From positions 1,302,001 through 1,366,000 of the forward strand of contig BFBT01000001.1 of assembly GCA_003112755.1 (NCBI GenBank): 64,000 nt of DNA. Reading direction: 5' to 3'. The DNA comes from Lawsonibacter asaccharolyticus. Lineage in GTDB: Bacteria > Bacillota > Clostridia > Oscillospirales > Oscillospiraceae. The notes under the pieces are model-generated. The model did no database searches and was not told where the DNA came from. It saw only the letters and a list, made by a program, of their open reading frames with translations. A program made the translations under genes and the position numbers. Position 1 is the first letter of the stretch; each line of letters opens with the position of its first letter. Below are positions 7,385-20,281 of the stretch, one piece after another.

Positions 7385-8395
7385 TCAGGATTCCGCCAGA
7401 GCGATCACGTCCATAATCTCTGCCTGGGCGTTCTCCATAAAGCTATTCAGCTCTTCAATGCTGTACTCCTGGGTCACTTCTTGGCCTAGCGCCATGATTT
7501 CGGCCATAAATTCTTCATCAGAATGGATTTCGGCCATGACCTTGTTCATTCCCTCCAGAGCCTCCACAGGGGTCTCCTTGGGTGCAACAAAGACGACAAA
7601 CTCGGGAGAGAAGGTAAAGTCGAGGCTGGACTCCAGGCAGGTAGGGATATCAGGCGCGCTCTCGCTACGCTCCTCCGCAGCAATGCAGAGCATCCGGAAA
7701 TCTCCGGACTCCAGGTAGGGCTTGACCGCAGTGTAGCGGCTGACAACCACATCCACCTGGCCCCCCAGCAGGGCCACATTCAGCTCATTGGTGTCTCCCA
7801 AGTGGACGGTATAGAAATCGGTGTTCGTCGCCTTCTGGAAAGCCAGTTGCCAGTAATAGGGGGTGCCTTGGCCGTTACCTACTGTTATGGTGCCGGGATT
7901 GGCCTTAGCGGCATCCACCAAATCGTTAATGGTCTCATAGGGTGAATCACTGGGCACCACAAAGCCAATCAGAGCACTGGTTCCGACCATGGCAGCCATC
8001 TCATAGCCCTCATCCCATGTAAAGTCCACCATGCCCTGGTGCTTGTAGGTCAGGAACGCGGTGGACATGGTACCGAAGTTATAGCCGTCCGGAGAGGCCG
8101 TACTTGCCGTCACATAGGCGCTGGCACCCGAAATGTTGGTCACGACCAGCGGTTGACCGGTGACCTCCTGGAACTTCTCGGCATACATACGCACCAGAAT
8201 ATCTGTGGCCCCACCGGCAGAGGCGGCTACTGTAATGTTGACCGGGCGGGTGGGCCAGTCAGATCCGCCCTGGGTGCTGCCGGATGCGCCGCTTCCTGCC
8301 GTGGATGAAGTTCCGCCGGATCCCACCTGTTGTCCGCAGGCGGCAAGAGATATGGTCATGCAAAGGGCAAGCAAGAATGAAAACAACTTTTTCAT
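7385..8395 (-). CDS. tctC: Tripartite tricarboxylate transporter binding lipoprotein (TctC)
   Basis: A 336-residue periplasmic-type binding protein anchored as a lipoprotein: n-region MKK, hydrophobic core, lipobox SLAAC with the acylated Cys at residue 20, then a Gly/Ser/Thr linker. The mature part has the TctC pattern: WPTRPVNITVAASAGGATD near the start and DGYNFG and GQGTPYYWQL further in. It captures a carboxylate for TctAB. GAGAAGGAG precedes the ATG. It sits 26 bases after the dehydrogenase gene. The ligand is unknown; the family binds citrate, other di/tricarboxylates and aromatic acids. Confidence 0.92.
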   Translation of the reverse strand: MKKLFSFLLALCMTISLAACGQQVGSGGTSSTAGSGASGSTQGGSDWPTRPVNITVAASAGGATDILVRMYAEKFQEVTGQPLVVTNISGASAYVTASTASPDGYNFGTMSTAFLTYKHQGMVDFTWDEGYEMAAMVGTSALIGFVVPSDSPYETINDLVDAAKANPGTITVGNGQGTPYYWQLAFQKATNTDFYTVHLGDTNELNVALLGGQVDVVVSRYTAVKPYLESGDFRMLCIAAEERSESAPDIPTCLESSLDFTFSPEFVVFVAPKETPVEALEGMNKVMAEIHSDEEFMAEIMALGQEVTQEYSIEELNSFMENAQAEIMDVIALAES

Positions 8396-8421
8396 AACTA
8401 TTTCTCCTTCTCTTTTTTATT

Positions 8422-9405
8422 TTAGGCTTGTAACAGAATACTACTCAAATAATCCTTATTTACCACGTGTGCCGGAAACTTACCGGCTACAAAATTCTGA
8501 ATGTCCTGGACCAGCATAGGCAGGATCACATTCCCAATGTCTGCCGTTCCTCCACCGATGTGGGGCGTCACAATGATGTTGGGCTCAGTCAACAGCGGGT
8601 GGCCAACCGGGAGCGGCTCCTGCTCTACGACATCTACACCCGCACCGGCCAGTTTGCCGGTCCGCACCGCCTGCACAAGGGCTACATCATCCACCAAGCC
8701 GCCCCGGGCTGTGTTGATAATCACAGCGTCTTTCTTCATCCGTGCGATTTCCTCCGCGCCAAGCATGTGCCGGGTAGAGTCCAGAAGCGGCACATGGAGC
8801 GTGACGATGTCTGAGGTCTCAATCAGCATCTCCAGGGGTACATAGGTCATGCCATACTTCTGCTCCATCTCGGGGGAGAGGCGGAAGGAATCATAATACT
8901 GCACCCGTGCTCCAAATGCCCGGACTCTGGCAGCCACCTGGCGGCCGATGTTTCCACCGCCCACAACACCGACCAGCTCATTATTCAGGCAGTAAGAGCT
9001 GTTTAAAAAGGTATTTTTACTCCACTGGCCATGGGAGAGACATTCTGTATGACACAACAGCCTGCGCCTCACCGCCAACATCAGCATGACAGCCAGCTCT
9101 GAGACTGCAACGGCGTTGGCGCCAGGAGTATTTGTAACCAGGATGCCCCGTTCTCCCGCAGCCTGGATATCTACAGAGTCGTACCCGGCTCCCCAGCGCA
9201 GGATCATTTTCAGCCGGGGGTTTCGCTCCATTACTTCCCTTGATGCGTTGAAAATACGCAGGATCATAATCTCTGCATCGGTTATAGCATCATAAGCTTC
9301 CTGGGTGTCCACTGCTTTTACCAGAAACTGCTCCTTCGGAAGCATGACTCGAAGTTTTTCAAAGGTTCCTTCGGGATATGGACCAGCTAATACAACATTT
9401 AGCAT
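8422..9405 (-). CDS. D-isomer-specific 2-hydroxyacid dehydrogenase
   Basis: A 327-residue NAD-dependent oxidoreductase of the SerA/LdhD superfamily, interconverting a 2-oxoacid and a D-2-hydroxyacid. It shows the Rossmann motif VGVVGGGNIG, the catalytic Arg in NTARGGLVDD, the catalytic Glu in the following VVEQEPL segment and the catalytic His in TPHIGGGT. No ACT or other regulatory domain follows, so it is not a classic serine-pathway SerA. AGGGGGAAAG precedes the ATG, 12 bases after the aldolase stop. With the aldolase it suggests that a hydroxy acid is oxidised then cleaved, or that a released oxoacid is reduced. Confidence 0.88.
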   Translation of the reverse strand: MLNVVLAGPYPEGTFEKLRVMLPKEQFLVKAVDTQEAYDAITDAEIMILRIFNASREVMERNPRLKMILRWGAGYDSVDIQAAGERGILVTNTPGANAVAVSELAVMLMLAVRRRLLCHTECLSHGQWSKNTFLNSSYCLNNELVGVVGGGNIGRQVAARVRAFGARVQYYDSFRLSPEMEQKYGMTYVPLEMLIETSDIVTLHVPLLDSTRHMLGAEEIARMKKDAVIINTARGGLVDDVALVQAVRTGKLAGAGVDVVEQEPLPVGHPLLTEPNIIVTPHIGGGTADIGNVILPMLVQDIQNFVAGKFPAHVVNKDYLSSILLQA

Positions 9406-9417
9406 CTTCTTTCCCCC

Positions 9418-10419
9418 TTACTGCAACGCAGCGGCGGTTTTGGCCATCAGCTCATCGGATGGGCTCTTTTGGTCCCTGGCAGATACCGCAACAATCAGCT
9501 GGTAGAGATTGACTTGATGCTCTTCTGCAACCGCTTTAAACTTCTTCAGTAAGCTGGAGTGGCAGCCAGACAGGCCCAGCACCAGGTCCAGAGGGGTGAC
9601 AGGGTTGTGATAGTTGTGGGCGTCCATGGCGGGCTGCAGACGCTGGTCAATAAAGTCCAGCATCCCGTACAGGTCAATGTCCTGCATCTGGCCATAGCGG
9701 TGCATAATGGCCACACACAGCTCGGTAGCCAGGTTGCCCGCGCTGCGAGCCATTCCCATCAGGCCACAGTCCAGAATGGCGGCTCCGTTCTCATAGGCTA
9801 CCACTGCATTGGCGGCAGACAGGCCTAGATTGTTGTGGCAGTGAAAAGCAACAGGGATGGACACCGCCTGCGCCAACTTCCTGGTGTACTCCGCCACCTG
9901 GTCAGGCAGCATAGTACCGGCGGAGTCCATGATGGTGATCTCGTCCAGGCCCTCCTGCTCCAGCATCTTTCCCTCCTCGGCCAACTGGTCCGGGGTGAGC
10001 AGATATGCCTTCATGGCAGAGTAAAAAGCCTTTAACCCTGCCTTTTTAATATCATGGATGGCCTGGACGGCGATATCTCTATCACCAGCGTCCGCCCCCA
10101 CCCGTAGAAAAGATAACCCGCTCTCCTTGGCCAGACTCACATTTTTCTCCTGATACCGCTTAGCATTGAGAAACATACCCAGCTGGGAGCCCCGATTCAA
10201 ATACTTTTGCGCAACATTTAGATAGGTCTGGTCGGTCTCCGCGTTTGTAAACCCGGCCACCTCATAGGCACCGATGCCGCCCGCATTTCCGAACTCGATG
10301 ATTGGTACATGGCAAGCGGTCAGTCCATCCAACACCATATCGGTAATCTCCGCAGAGAACCCCTTGCCCACCACATTGGCACCGTCACGCAGGGTACAGT
10401 CCATTAAACTCACGCTCAT
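9418..10419 (-). CDS. HMGL-like aldolase, related to 4-hydroxy-2-oxovalerate aldolase
   Basis: A 333-residue TIM-barrel enzyme of the HMG-CoA lyase/DmpG group. The signature DCTLRDG is at residues 7-13 (R11, D12) and the metal-binding HCHN at 193-196, the core of divalent-metal pyruvate-forming aldolases. DmpG partners with an acylating aldehyde dehydrogenase, but none lies nearby, so the substrate probably differs. The ATG 10417-10419 follows AAGGAGGGC; longer N-terminal extensions lie in promoter DNA. It is the first gene of the minus-strand operon, divergent from the LysR regulator. Confidence 0.85.
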   Translation of the reverse strand: MSVSLMDCTLRDGANVVGKGFSAEITDMVLDGLTACHVPIIEFGNAGGIGAYEVAGFTNAETDQTYLNVAQKYLNRGSQLGMFLNAKRYQEKNVSLAKESGLSFLRVGADAGDRDIAVQAIHDIKKAGLKAFYSAMKAYLLTPDQLAEEGKMLEQEGLDEITIMDSAGTMLPDQVAEYTRKLAQAVSIPVAFHCHNNLGLSAANAVVAYENGAAILDCGLMGMARSAGNLATELCVAIMHRYGQMQDIDLYGMLDFIDQRLQPAMDAHNYHNPVTPLDLVLGLSGCHSSLLKKFKAVAEEHQVNLYQLIVAVSARDQKSPSDELMAKTAAALQ

Positions 10420-10459
10420 GCTTTTGCCCTCCTTTTCTGTCTGCTGGCCTTTCACCCGC

Positions 10460-10489
10460 ATCATAGCATCTGGGCGTGGCAAATGTCCA
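10460..10489 (-). promoter_or_regulatory. Promoter of the aldolase-tct operon
   Basis: On the minus strand, TGGACA (10484-10489), an 18-base spacer, then TATGAT (10460-10465) preceded by TGC (extended -10). It lies 40 bases upstream of the aldolase start, facing away from the LysR gene. Confidence 0.6.
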
Positions 10490-10523
10490 ACAGGAGTTTT
10501 TTCATATTTCGACAATACAAATC

Positions 10524-10552
10524 TTGTAGTTGCCCTTCAAACATGTTAAAAT
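10524..10552 (+). promoter_or_regulatory. Promoter of the island LysR gene
   Basis: TTGTAG (10524-10529), 17 bases, TAAAAT (10547-10552), 32 bases before the LysR start. It is back to back with the operon promoter, so one LysR-bound operator could control both. Confidence 0.6.
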
Positions 10553-10584
10553 AGCACAACAATATTCTGCGCGGGGGTGGCACT

Positions 10585-11544
10585 TTGAATATAAGAAGCA
10601 TTGAGTATTTTCTCATTACTGCGGAGGAGATGAATTTTACCCGAGCAGCGGAGCGGCTCTATATCAGCCAGCAGGCCCTCAGCAGCCATATCAAGCGACT
10701 GGAAGAAGAATATCATGTCCAGTTGTTTGCGCGTAAGCCATCTCTCCATCTTACCCTGGAAGGGGAACAAATGGTCTTTTACGGAAAGCAAATTTTGGAC
10801 TCAGACAAAAAGATGCTGGCCGCCTTTTCCGACATTTCCACCAACTGCCGTGGGACTTTAAAGGTTGGGATCTCCAGATTGCGCAGTAAGGTGTTTTTCC
10901 CGGATATCTGGAAATATTATTATTCCAACCACGAAAACATCTCCATTGAACTGATCAGTGGAAACAGCGCCTATCTGGACGAACTGCTGCAGGCAGGGAA
11001 GCTGGACTTGTATCTGGGCATCAACATTCCCACCGCCTCCAACCAGCACCGGATCCAACTAGCCCACGAGGTGATACACTGTTGTTTTTCCAAAAAGCTG
11101 TTAATCCGGTATTATCCTAATACCTGGCGGGACATTCTGTCTGAGTTCCAGCAGCACGGGGCCGCGTTTGAACGCATTGCCGACCTGCCCTTTGGCACGG
11201 TCCGCCAAGGGAATAAACTGCGGGACGAACTGGAGCTATGCTTTACCCGGAACCGAAAGCTAAGGTTGATCTTTGAGTCAGAGCAACAGGATCTGATCTA
11301 TCAATTCTCCAAAAATGGAGCATTTTCCGGTCTGCTCTCCCCAGTCACATTTTATCAGTTCCGAGATGAGTTAAAACGTCTCGAAGGAGAATTTTTTATT
11401 TTTCCCCTGCGGGATCACATGCAGAAGAGCATTTTCAGCCTAGTATACCGAAATGACTATCCCTTACCGCGCTATGCCTCGGACTTTGTTCAGGTCGCCT
11501 GCATGGTGATTCGCAACTATTCCAAGTTTATTTACTCTAAATAA
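10585..11544 (+). CDS. LysR-family regulator of the island operon
   Basis: A 319-residue LysR-type regulator: N-terminal winged HTH (IEYFLITAEEMNFTRAAERLYISQQALSSHIKRLE) and a C-terminal substrate-binding-like effector domain (from about residue 90). The start is TTG at 10585-10587, placed by GGGGGTGG upstream and by family alignment at NIRSIEYF. Divergent placement from the aldolase-tct operon is the classic LysR arrangement, so it probably activates the operon when the imported acid or a product is present. Confidence 0.88.
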   Translation: MNIRSIEYFLITAEEMNFTRAAERLYISQQALSSHIKRLEEEYHVQLFARKPSLHLTLEGEQMVFYGKQILDSDKKMLAAFSDISTNCRGTLKVGISRLRSKVFFPDIWKYYYSNHENISIELISGNSAYLDELLQAGKLDLYLGINIPTASNQHRIQLAHEVIHCCFSKKLLIRYYPNTWRDILSEFQQHGAAFERIADLPFGTVRQGNKLRDELELCFTRNRKLRLIFESEQQDLIYQFSKNGAFSGLLSPVTFYQFRDELKRLEGEFFIFPLRDHMQKSIFSLVYRNDYPLPRYASDFVQVACMVIRNYSKFIYSK

Positions 11545-11595
11545 TTGCATTGACAGTTTATTCAAAGAAACAGTCTGGAAATGAGTTATCACAAG

Positions 11596-11623
11596 CACAG
11601 CGGTACCCTTATGAACCGCTGTG
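11596..11623 (+). terminator. Hairpin after the island LysR gene
   Basis: CACAGCGGT and ACCGCTGTG form a 9-bp stem about 50 bases past the stop, followed by ATCCTTTTCC, a weak T-rich tail. Confidence 0.5.
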
Positions 11624-12414
11624 TATCCTTTTCCAGTCACAAATAGATTAACTCACTTTGCTCCCAGGAATCGAACATCAAGAGAACATTAAAAGGTGGC
11701 TTCGGCGATGATCGCCCGCTTGTCAGTTTTTGATATGCAATACAAAGAAAGAGCTCATTTTTCTATGTATCGAGTCTTAAATAATTTTCGCCCTGTTTGG
11801 CCGTATAAGGGGCTGTGTACCGCAAACAGAGGCGAGATGGTATCCGTGCCCCACTAGAGGCTATTCAACTCCGTGTCGCGACTGTGCGGCAAAACCGCCC
11901 CATGACCCAGCGCGGCGGTCGTGGGGCGGAGAGGAGGCGCGGCGAAGCGTAAGATACGGAACCCGCGCCGCGGAGAACCAGGGGGACAATTTTCGTGCAG
12001 GATAAAGGCCGGGGTCGCCAATGGCGCCTCCGGCCAGTCACAACTGCCCGCAGTGCGGGCAGTTGCGGGGGTTTTGCGGTGTATCAAAAGTGGGGTCAAA
12101 ATCCGGCCTGTGCTATCACCTCTGCGGTTACGATCCCTGAAATCTTACTGCCACAGCGAAAAAACAGGGGTCACACCCCAGAAAGCAGTTTATAGGCAGG
12201 AAAGAAGAAACCGTCTTCCCGACTCCCTTCAGAGTCATCTGCGTTGGGCTCCCCCCCACCACCCACCACCACCTCAAAAATTGCACCGCAATGAAACAAA
12301 ATAAGCGATTTTCTCCGCAGGACCTTAGGGAGAAGAAATGTGAATTGTTTGATAGCTCTGCGCCGTATCCCTGGATAATTCTCTCTTTGTGTCGTTGCAA
12401 AGGAGGCGAGCAGT
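11624..12414. other. Gene-poor element backbone before int 2
   Basis: No convincing full gene lies here. The left part is AT-rich and featureless. From about 11,800 the DNA is GC-rich and resembles decayed mobile-element backbone. The final 140 bases share patches with the DNA upstream of int 1 (CCTCAAA, GTTGC/ATTGC, CCGCAA, AACAAA in the same order), so the element ends are homologous beyond the integrase. One cysteine-rich micro-ORF is listed separately. Confidence 0.5.
12021..12140 (+). CDS. Possible 39-residue cysteine-rich peptide
   Basis: ATG 12021 to TGA 12138-12140 encodes a peptide with six Cys residues, CPQCG near residue 9 and a GLCYHLCGYDP C-terminus, like a small zinc-knuckle. 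No strong ribosome site is seen. Bases 12042-12064 also form a perfect 10-bp stem (AACTGCCCGC, loop AGT), so the Cys pattern could be a by-product of a DNA repeat. It could be a remnant of a larger element gene. Low confidence. Confidence 0.25.
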   Translation: MAPPASHNCPQCGQLRGFCGVSKVGSKSGLCYHLCGYDP

Positions 12415-13546
12415 ATGGCAAAGAAGCGGGCCAACGGCGAGGGAAATATCAGAAAAAGGAAAGATGGCCACTGGGAGGGCCGGTACACCACCAGATACGA
12501 CTCCAAGACCGGCAAGCGGATCATCGGCAGAACCCAGGCGGAGGTCAAGGAAAAACTCAAGAGGGCGCTGGAGGAGACCAACGGTCTGGATGTCAGCAGA
12601 GCGGCGGATGAGTACACCGTAGCAAGCTGGCTGCGCACCTGGTATGAGCTCTACGCCAAGCCCAGCGTGCGCACCGCCACGGCCAACCGCTACCAGCTGA
12701 TCATCGAGCAGTACACGGTTCCCCGCATTGGGAGCATCAAGCTGAAGAGGCTGACCACCCGGCACCTGCAAAAGCTCTACAAGGAGTTATTAGAAAGCGG
12801 CAGAATCCACATTGGAAAGAAGCAGGGCAAAGGGCTCAGTATCACTACTGTCCACAGCATCCACCTGATGCTCCACGCCGCTCTGGACCGGGCGGTGAAA
12901 GAGCGCCTCATTCCCCGGAACCCCTACGAGGACTGCATCGTCCCAAAGCCCCGGAAGCTTGCTCTCCCCAGAGCAGATGGGAGCCTACCTGGAAGCCGCA
13001 CAGCGGCGGGGCCTGCTACCAATATTCTATCTGGAGCTGGTCTGCGGTCTGCGGAAGGGGAAACTGGTGGCCCTGCGGTGGGACGATCTAGATATTCAGT
13101 AGCGGACGATCTCCGTTACTGAGCAATATGTCCGCAACCCGGACGGTTCTCTGGAAGTGACCTGGCCCAAGACAGAGAACTCCGTGCGGCTGGTATCCAT
13201 CCCACAGACAGCGGTGGATCTGCTAATCCAAGAGCACGGCAAACACCCGGACAGCCCCTACCTGTTCCCCTCTCCCCTGACTGGAGAGATGTACCACCCG
13301 GACAGCGTGGTAAACCTCCACAAGAAGATCCTGAAGGACGTCGGACTGGAGCATTTCAGATTCCACGATCTCCGTCACACCTTCGCCACCACAGCCCTGC
13401 AAAACGGCGTGGACGTGAAAACGGTCTCCTCCATGCTGGGACACTTCGATGCCGGCTTCACCCTGCGCACCTACACCCACGCCACCCGGCAGAAGCAGGA
13501 CGAAGCGGCCCAGACCATGGGAAACTTCATGGAGCAGGTCATGTAA
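12415..13546 (+). pseudogene. int: Tyrosine integrase pseudogene (element 2)
   Basis: Sister of the integrase at 1428 with the same domain order. It starts at ATG 12415 after AAGGAGGCGAG. Two lesions break it. Near 12960 (after PKPRKL) 11 bases are missing relative to int 1, shifting the frame to a stop before 13125. In the original frame a TAG at 13100-13102 follows DDLDIQ. The distal catalytic part is intact in frame from about 13157: K, HDLRHTFAT, GHFDAGF and nucleophile Tyr in LRTYTHAT, then the end at EQVM. It also lacks four codons near residue 38 relative to int 1. It cannot make a full recombinase. Confidence 0.9.
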
Positions 13547-13561
13547 GACAAAGAGAAAAAA

Positions 13562-13591
13562 CCGGACAGGAAGCACAAACTTCCTGCCCGG
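13562..13591 (+). terminator. Terminator-like hairpin after int 2
   Basis: CCGGACAGGAAG and CTTCCTGCCCGG pair (one mismatch) around six bases. It is the counterpart of the hairpin at 2585-2616. Confidence 0.6.
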
Positions 13592-13624
13592 CACTCTTTG
13601 CCCCTTTCCGGCCCTTTCCCCGCG

Positions 13625-13667
13625 TGGGTCACGGTGTGGGTCAGAAGGTTGACCCACATTTGACCCA
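13625..13667. repeat. Probable integrase arm sites (element 2)
   Basis: Two direct TGGGTCA heptamers (13625, 13637) face two TGACCCA heptamers (13650, 13661). It is the same layout as 2649-2692, but the right arm has diverged between its heptamers. Confidence 0.55.
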
Positions 13668-13694
13668 CACCAAAAAATCAAAATTCGCAACAAA

Positions 13695-13726
13695 AAGCCC
13701 TCAAAAACTTCAGTTTTTGAGGGCTT
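13695..13726. terminator. Bidirectional A/T-flanked hairpin beside tRNA-Thr
   Basis: AAGCCCTCAAAAACT and AGTTTTTGAGGGCTT form a 15-bp stem just past the tRNA CCA end. On the minus strand it would end the tRNA transcript; on the plus strand it would stop transcription from the integrase. A related hairpin lies at 2722-2752. Confidence 0.65.
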
Positions 13727-13727
13727 C

Positions 13728-13803
<76 letters not shown>

Positions 13804-13859
13804 ATACGTTCCCCCAATGGGGGTTATATCAGCAACAGGTAAAACCTGACATTTTTAAA

Positions 13860-13936
<77 letters not shown>

Positions 13937-13974
13937 ATTTAATCAATATAAAAACAGATCACTCTGCAACTCTC

Positions 13975-14050
13975 TGGCAGGGGCAGAAGGAATCGAACCC
14001 TCGGCACGCGGTTTTGGAGACCGCTGCTCTACCTGCTGAGCTATACCCCT
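13975..14050 (-). tRNA. tRNA-Trp(CCA)
   Basis: 76 bases with encoded CCA end; anticodon loop CTCCAAA gives CCA. Confidence 0.95.
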
Positions 14051-14053
14051 ATA

Positions 14054-14130
14054 TGGTGGGCCTTCACGGGCTCGAACCGTGGACCGGCCGGTTATGAGCC
14101 GGCTGCTCTAACCAACTGAGCTAAAGGCCC
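14054..14130 (-). tRNA. tRNA with CAT anticodon (Met, or Ile2 read after lysidine modification)
   Basis: 77 bases with encoded CCA; anticodon loop CTCATAA gives CAT. The 5' G-C acceptor pair excludes initiator tRNA. Sequence alone does not settle elongator Met against Ile2; the GCCGG anticodon stem and CCTTTAGCTCAG D-arm resemble Firmicutes Ile2 genes. Confidence 0.85.
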
Positions 14131-14160
14131 ATTAACCGTTCACACGTTATTTTGAAATTA

Positions 14161-14200
14161 CGGCTTGCCGTCACGAGCAAGTGGCGGCAAGCCGCATTTT
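14161..14200. other. Hairpin between tRNA-Asn and the CAT tRNA
   Basis: CGGCTTGCCG and CGGCAAGCCG form a perfect 10-bp stem with a 14-base loop inside the tRNA transcript. T bases follow on the plus strand (CATTTTT). It may be an RNA-processing signal or a weak terminator; the role is unknown. Confidence 0.45.
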
Positions 14201-14276
14201 TGGCTCCCCAAGTTGGACTCGAACCAACGACCCTGCGGTTAACAGCCGCATGCTCTACCGACTGAGCTATTGAGGA
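14201..14276 (-). tRNA. tRNA-Asn(GTT)
   Basis: 76 bases with encoded CCA; anticodon loop CTGTTAA gives GTT. It lies directly after 5S rRNA. Confidence 0.95.
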
Positions 14277-14284
14277 ATGTGAAA

Positions 14285-14311
14285 GGGTCCGGCCCGGTTG
14301 GACCGGACCCT
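14285..14311 (-). terminator. Hairpin after 5S rRNA
   Basis: GGGTCCGG and CCGGACCC form the stem, with TTTC after it on the minus strand. It may partially terminate or mark processing before the downstream tRNAs. Confidence 0.55.
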
Positions 14312-14314
14312 TGT

Positions 14315-14429
<115 letters not shown>

Positions 14430-14508
14430 TTTACTTTCTCCGAAAAGAAAGTAAGCAAAGAAAAGTTCTTGCGCCTTTTCTCTCCTTACCGTCTTCCCAA
14501 CAGTAAGT

Positions 14509-14536
14509 ATTATATCCGCTATTTTTGATTTGTCAA
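14509..14536 (-). promoter_or_regulatory. Strong promoter upstream of 5S rRNA and five tRNAs
   Basis: Minus-strand TTGACA (14531-14536), a 16-base spacer and TATAAT (14509-14514): both hexamers match consensus. It lies between tRNA-Glu and 5S, so the 5S-Asn-CAT-Trp-Asp-Thr block can be transcribed independently of 16S-23S. Confidence 0.75.
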
Positions 14537-14544
14537 GAGAAATT

Positions 14545-14619
14545 TGGTGACCCGTACGGGAATCGAACCCATGTTTGCGGCGTGAGAGGCCGCCGTCTTA
14601 ACCGCTTGACCAACGGGCC
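14545..14619 (-). tRNA. tRNA-Glu(CTC)
   Basis: 75 bases with encoded CCA; anticodon loop CTCTCAC gives CTC. The acceptor stem GGCCCGT/ACGGGTC has one G-T pair. Confidence 0.92.
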
Positions 14620-14682
14620 ATCGTCGCTCCTCTTTCAGCAGTCCCCGCCCAGGACGCACCCAGCGTCCTGGACAGGACCACT

Positions 14683-14758
14683 TGGTGCACCTTCACGGAT
14701 TCGAACCGGGGACCCACTGATTAAGAGTCAGTTGCTCTACCAACTGAGCTAAAGGTGC
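14683..14758 (-). tRNA. tRNA-Lys(CTT)
   Basis: 76 bases with encoded CCA; anticodon loop CTCTTAA gives CTT. It is the first tRNA after 23S. Confidence 0.95.
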
Positions 14759-14841
14759 ATCTCCTGCGCCTTCAAAACCGAACAGTGAAACTCGCTTTTC
14801 CTTCGCTCACAAGCGCCTGCATTCTTCTTCCTTGACCTTAA

Positions 14842-17678
<2,837 letters not shown>

Positions 17679-17924
17679 TCGTAGAACAGCCTTTCAGCTG
17701 TTCTCTATCGTCATTTTAGAATTATGCAGGCTTCAGATTTGGTTCATTGTAGTTTGTGTTACCCTTTATTTAAAAGTCCACAAATTTTACTTTGTTACCT
17801 CTCTGTTGCTTGCTCGCAATTTCTTGCTTGCTTCACTGTTCAGTTTTCAAGGTGCAGGCTTCCAACCTTTTTCAAGGTCAGATTGAAATGCTCGGACCAT
17901 TGCCCAAACACTTCAATCCGATCT

Positions 17925-18000
17925 TGGTGGAGATAAGCGGGATCGAACCGCTGGCCTCCTGCTTGCAAGGCAGGCGCTCTCCCAGCTGAGCTATACCCCC
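17925..18000 (-). tRNA. tRNA-Ala(TGC) in the 16S-23S spacer
   Basis: 76 bases with encoded CCA; anticodon loop CTTGCAA gives TGC. Spacer Ile-Ala tRNAs are typical of bacterial rrn operons. The 245 bases between it and 23S hold no gene. Confidence 0.95.
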
Positions 18001-18019
18001 ATACCTCAGAGCTTTTTAG

Positions 18020-18096
18020 TGGTGGGCCCAAGTGGACTCGAACCACCGACCTCACGATTATCAGTCGTGCGCTCTAGCCAGCTGAGCTATGGGCCC
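18020..18096 (-). tRNA. tRNA-Ile(GAT) in the 16S-23S spacer
   Basis: 77 bases with encoded CCA; anticodon loop CTGATAA gives GAT. Confidence 0.95.
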
Positions 18097-18204
18097 GTAA
18101 GGTTCGCCGCCCTCCAGCGTGCGCCCTCTAAATTAAACAACGTAACGACTTTACGCTCCACCATTACTGACCTAGGACACTGCAACAAACTATCGTCTGC
18201 TGAG

Positions 18205-19743
<1,539 letters not shown>

Positions 19744-19928
19744 AAATGGTATCTAAAGAGCCGAGGCTCTTCAAATCACTTTATTGAAGCTCATTCCAGC
19801 TTCAAAGAAATTTAACGGTCGTCCTTCAAGCTCAAGCTTGTTTGAACAACCAAATCCAAATCTGGTGCTTCGTGTTTTCGTTACGTTGTTTAATTTACAA
19901 GGTGCACGCCGTTCATCGGCGGGTTTTA

Positions 19929-19957
19929 ATTTTACCACACTCAAACTCGTTTGTCAA
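19929..19957 (-). promoter_or_regulatory. rrn promoter P4 (nearest to 16S)
   Basis: Minus-strand TTGACA (19952-19957), 17 bases, TAAAAT (19929-19934). The roughly 185 bases from here to 16S are leader with no gene. Confidence 0.75.
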
Positions 19958-20024
19958 GAACTTTTTTCAAATTCTTTTTAACTTGTTTTTGCGCGGCCCG
20001 CTCGCTTTTCAGCGGCGGTTTTAA

Positions 20025-20053
20025 ATTTTAGCACATCTCATTCGCTTTGTCAA
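20025..20053 (-). promoter_or_regulatory. rrn promoter P3
   Basis: Minus-strand TTGACA (20048-20053), 17 bases, TAAAAT (20025-20030), within a repeated AAAAAAGTTCTTGACAAA context. Confidence 0.75.
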
Positions 20054-20134
20054 GAACTTTTTTCGAGTTTTTTCAAGCTCTTTTGTTCTCTCATCCGCAG
20101 CGCTGTGCGCCCGCCGCCTTTCGGCAACTTTGAT

Positions 20135-20163
20135 ATGTTACCACATCTTTCTCGCTTTGTCAA
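20135..20163 (-). promoter_or_regulatory. rrn promoter P2
   Basis: Minus-strand TTGACA (20158-20163), 17 bases, TAACAT (20135-20140), in the same repeated upstream context. Confidence 0.7.
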
Positions 20164-20281
20164 GAACTTTTTTCGAACTTCTCAGTCGATCTCAAAGTCC
20201 TCAGCTTCGCTTCCCTTGTGATAACCGCACTTCCGCCGTCCAGCCTCTCTACAAAAAAGCTGTCTCGCAAAGCGCTTGCTT

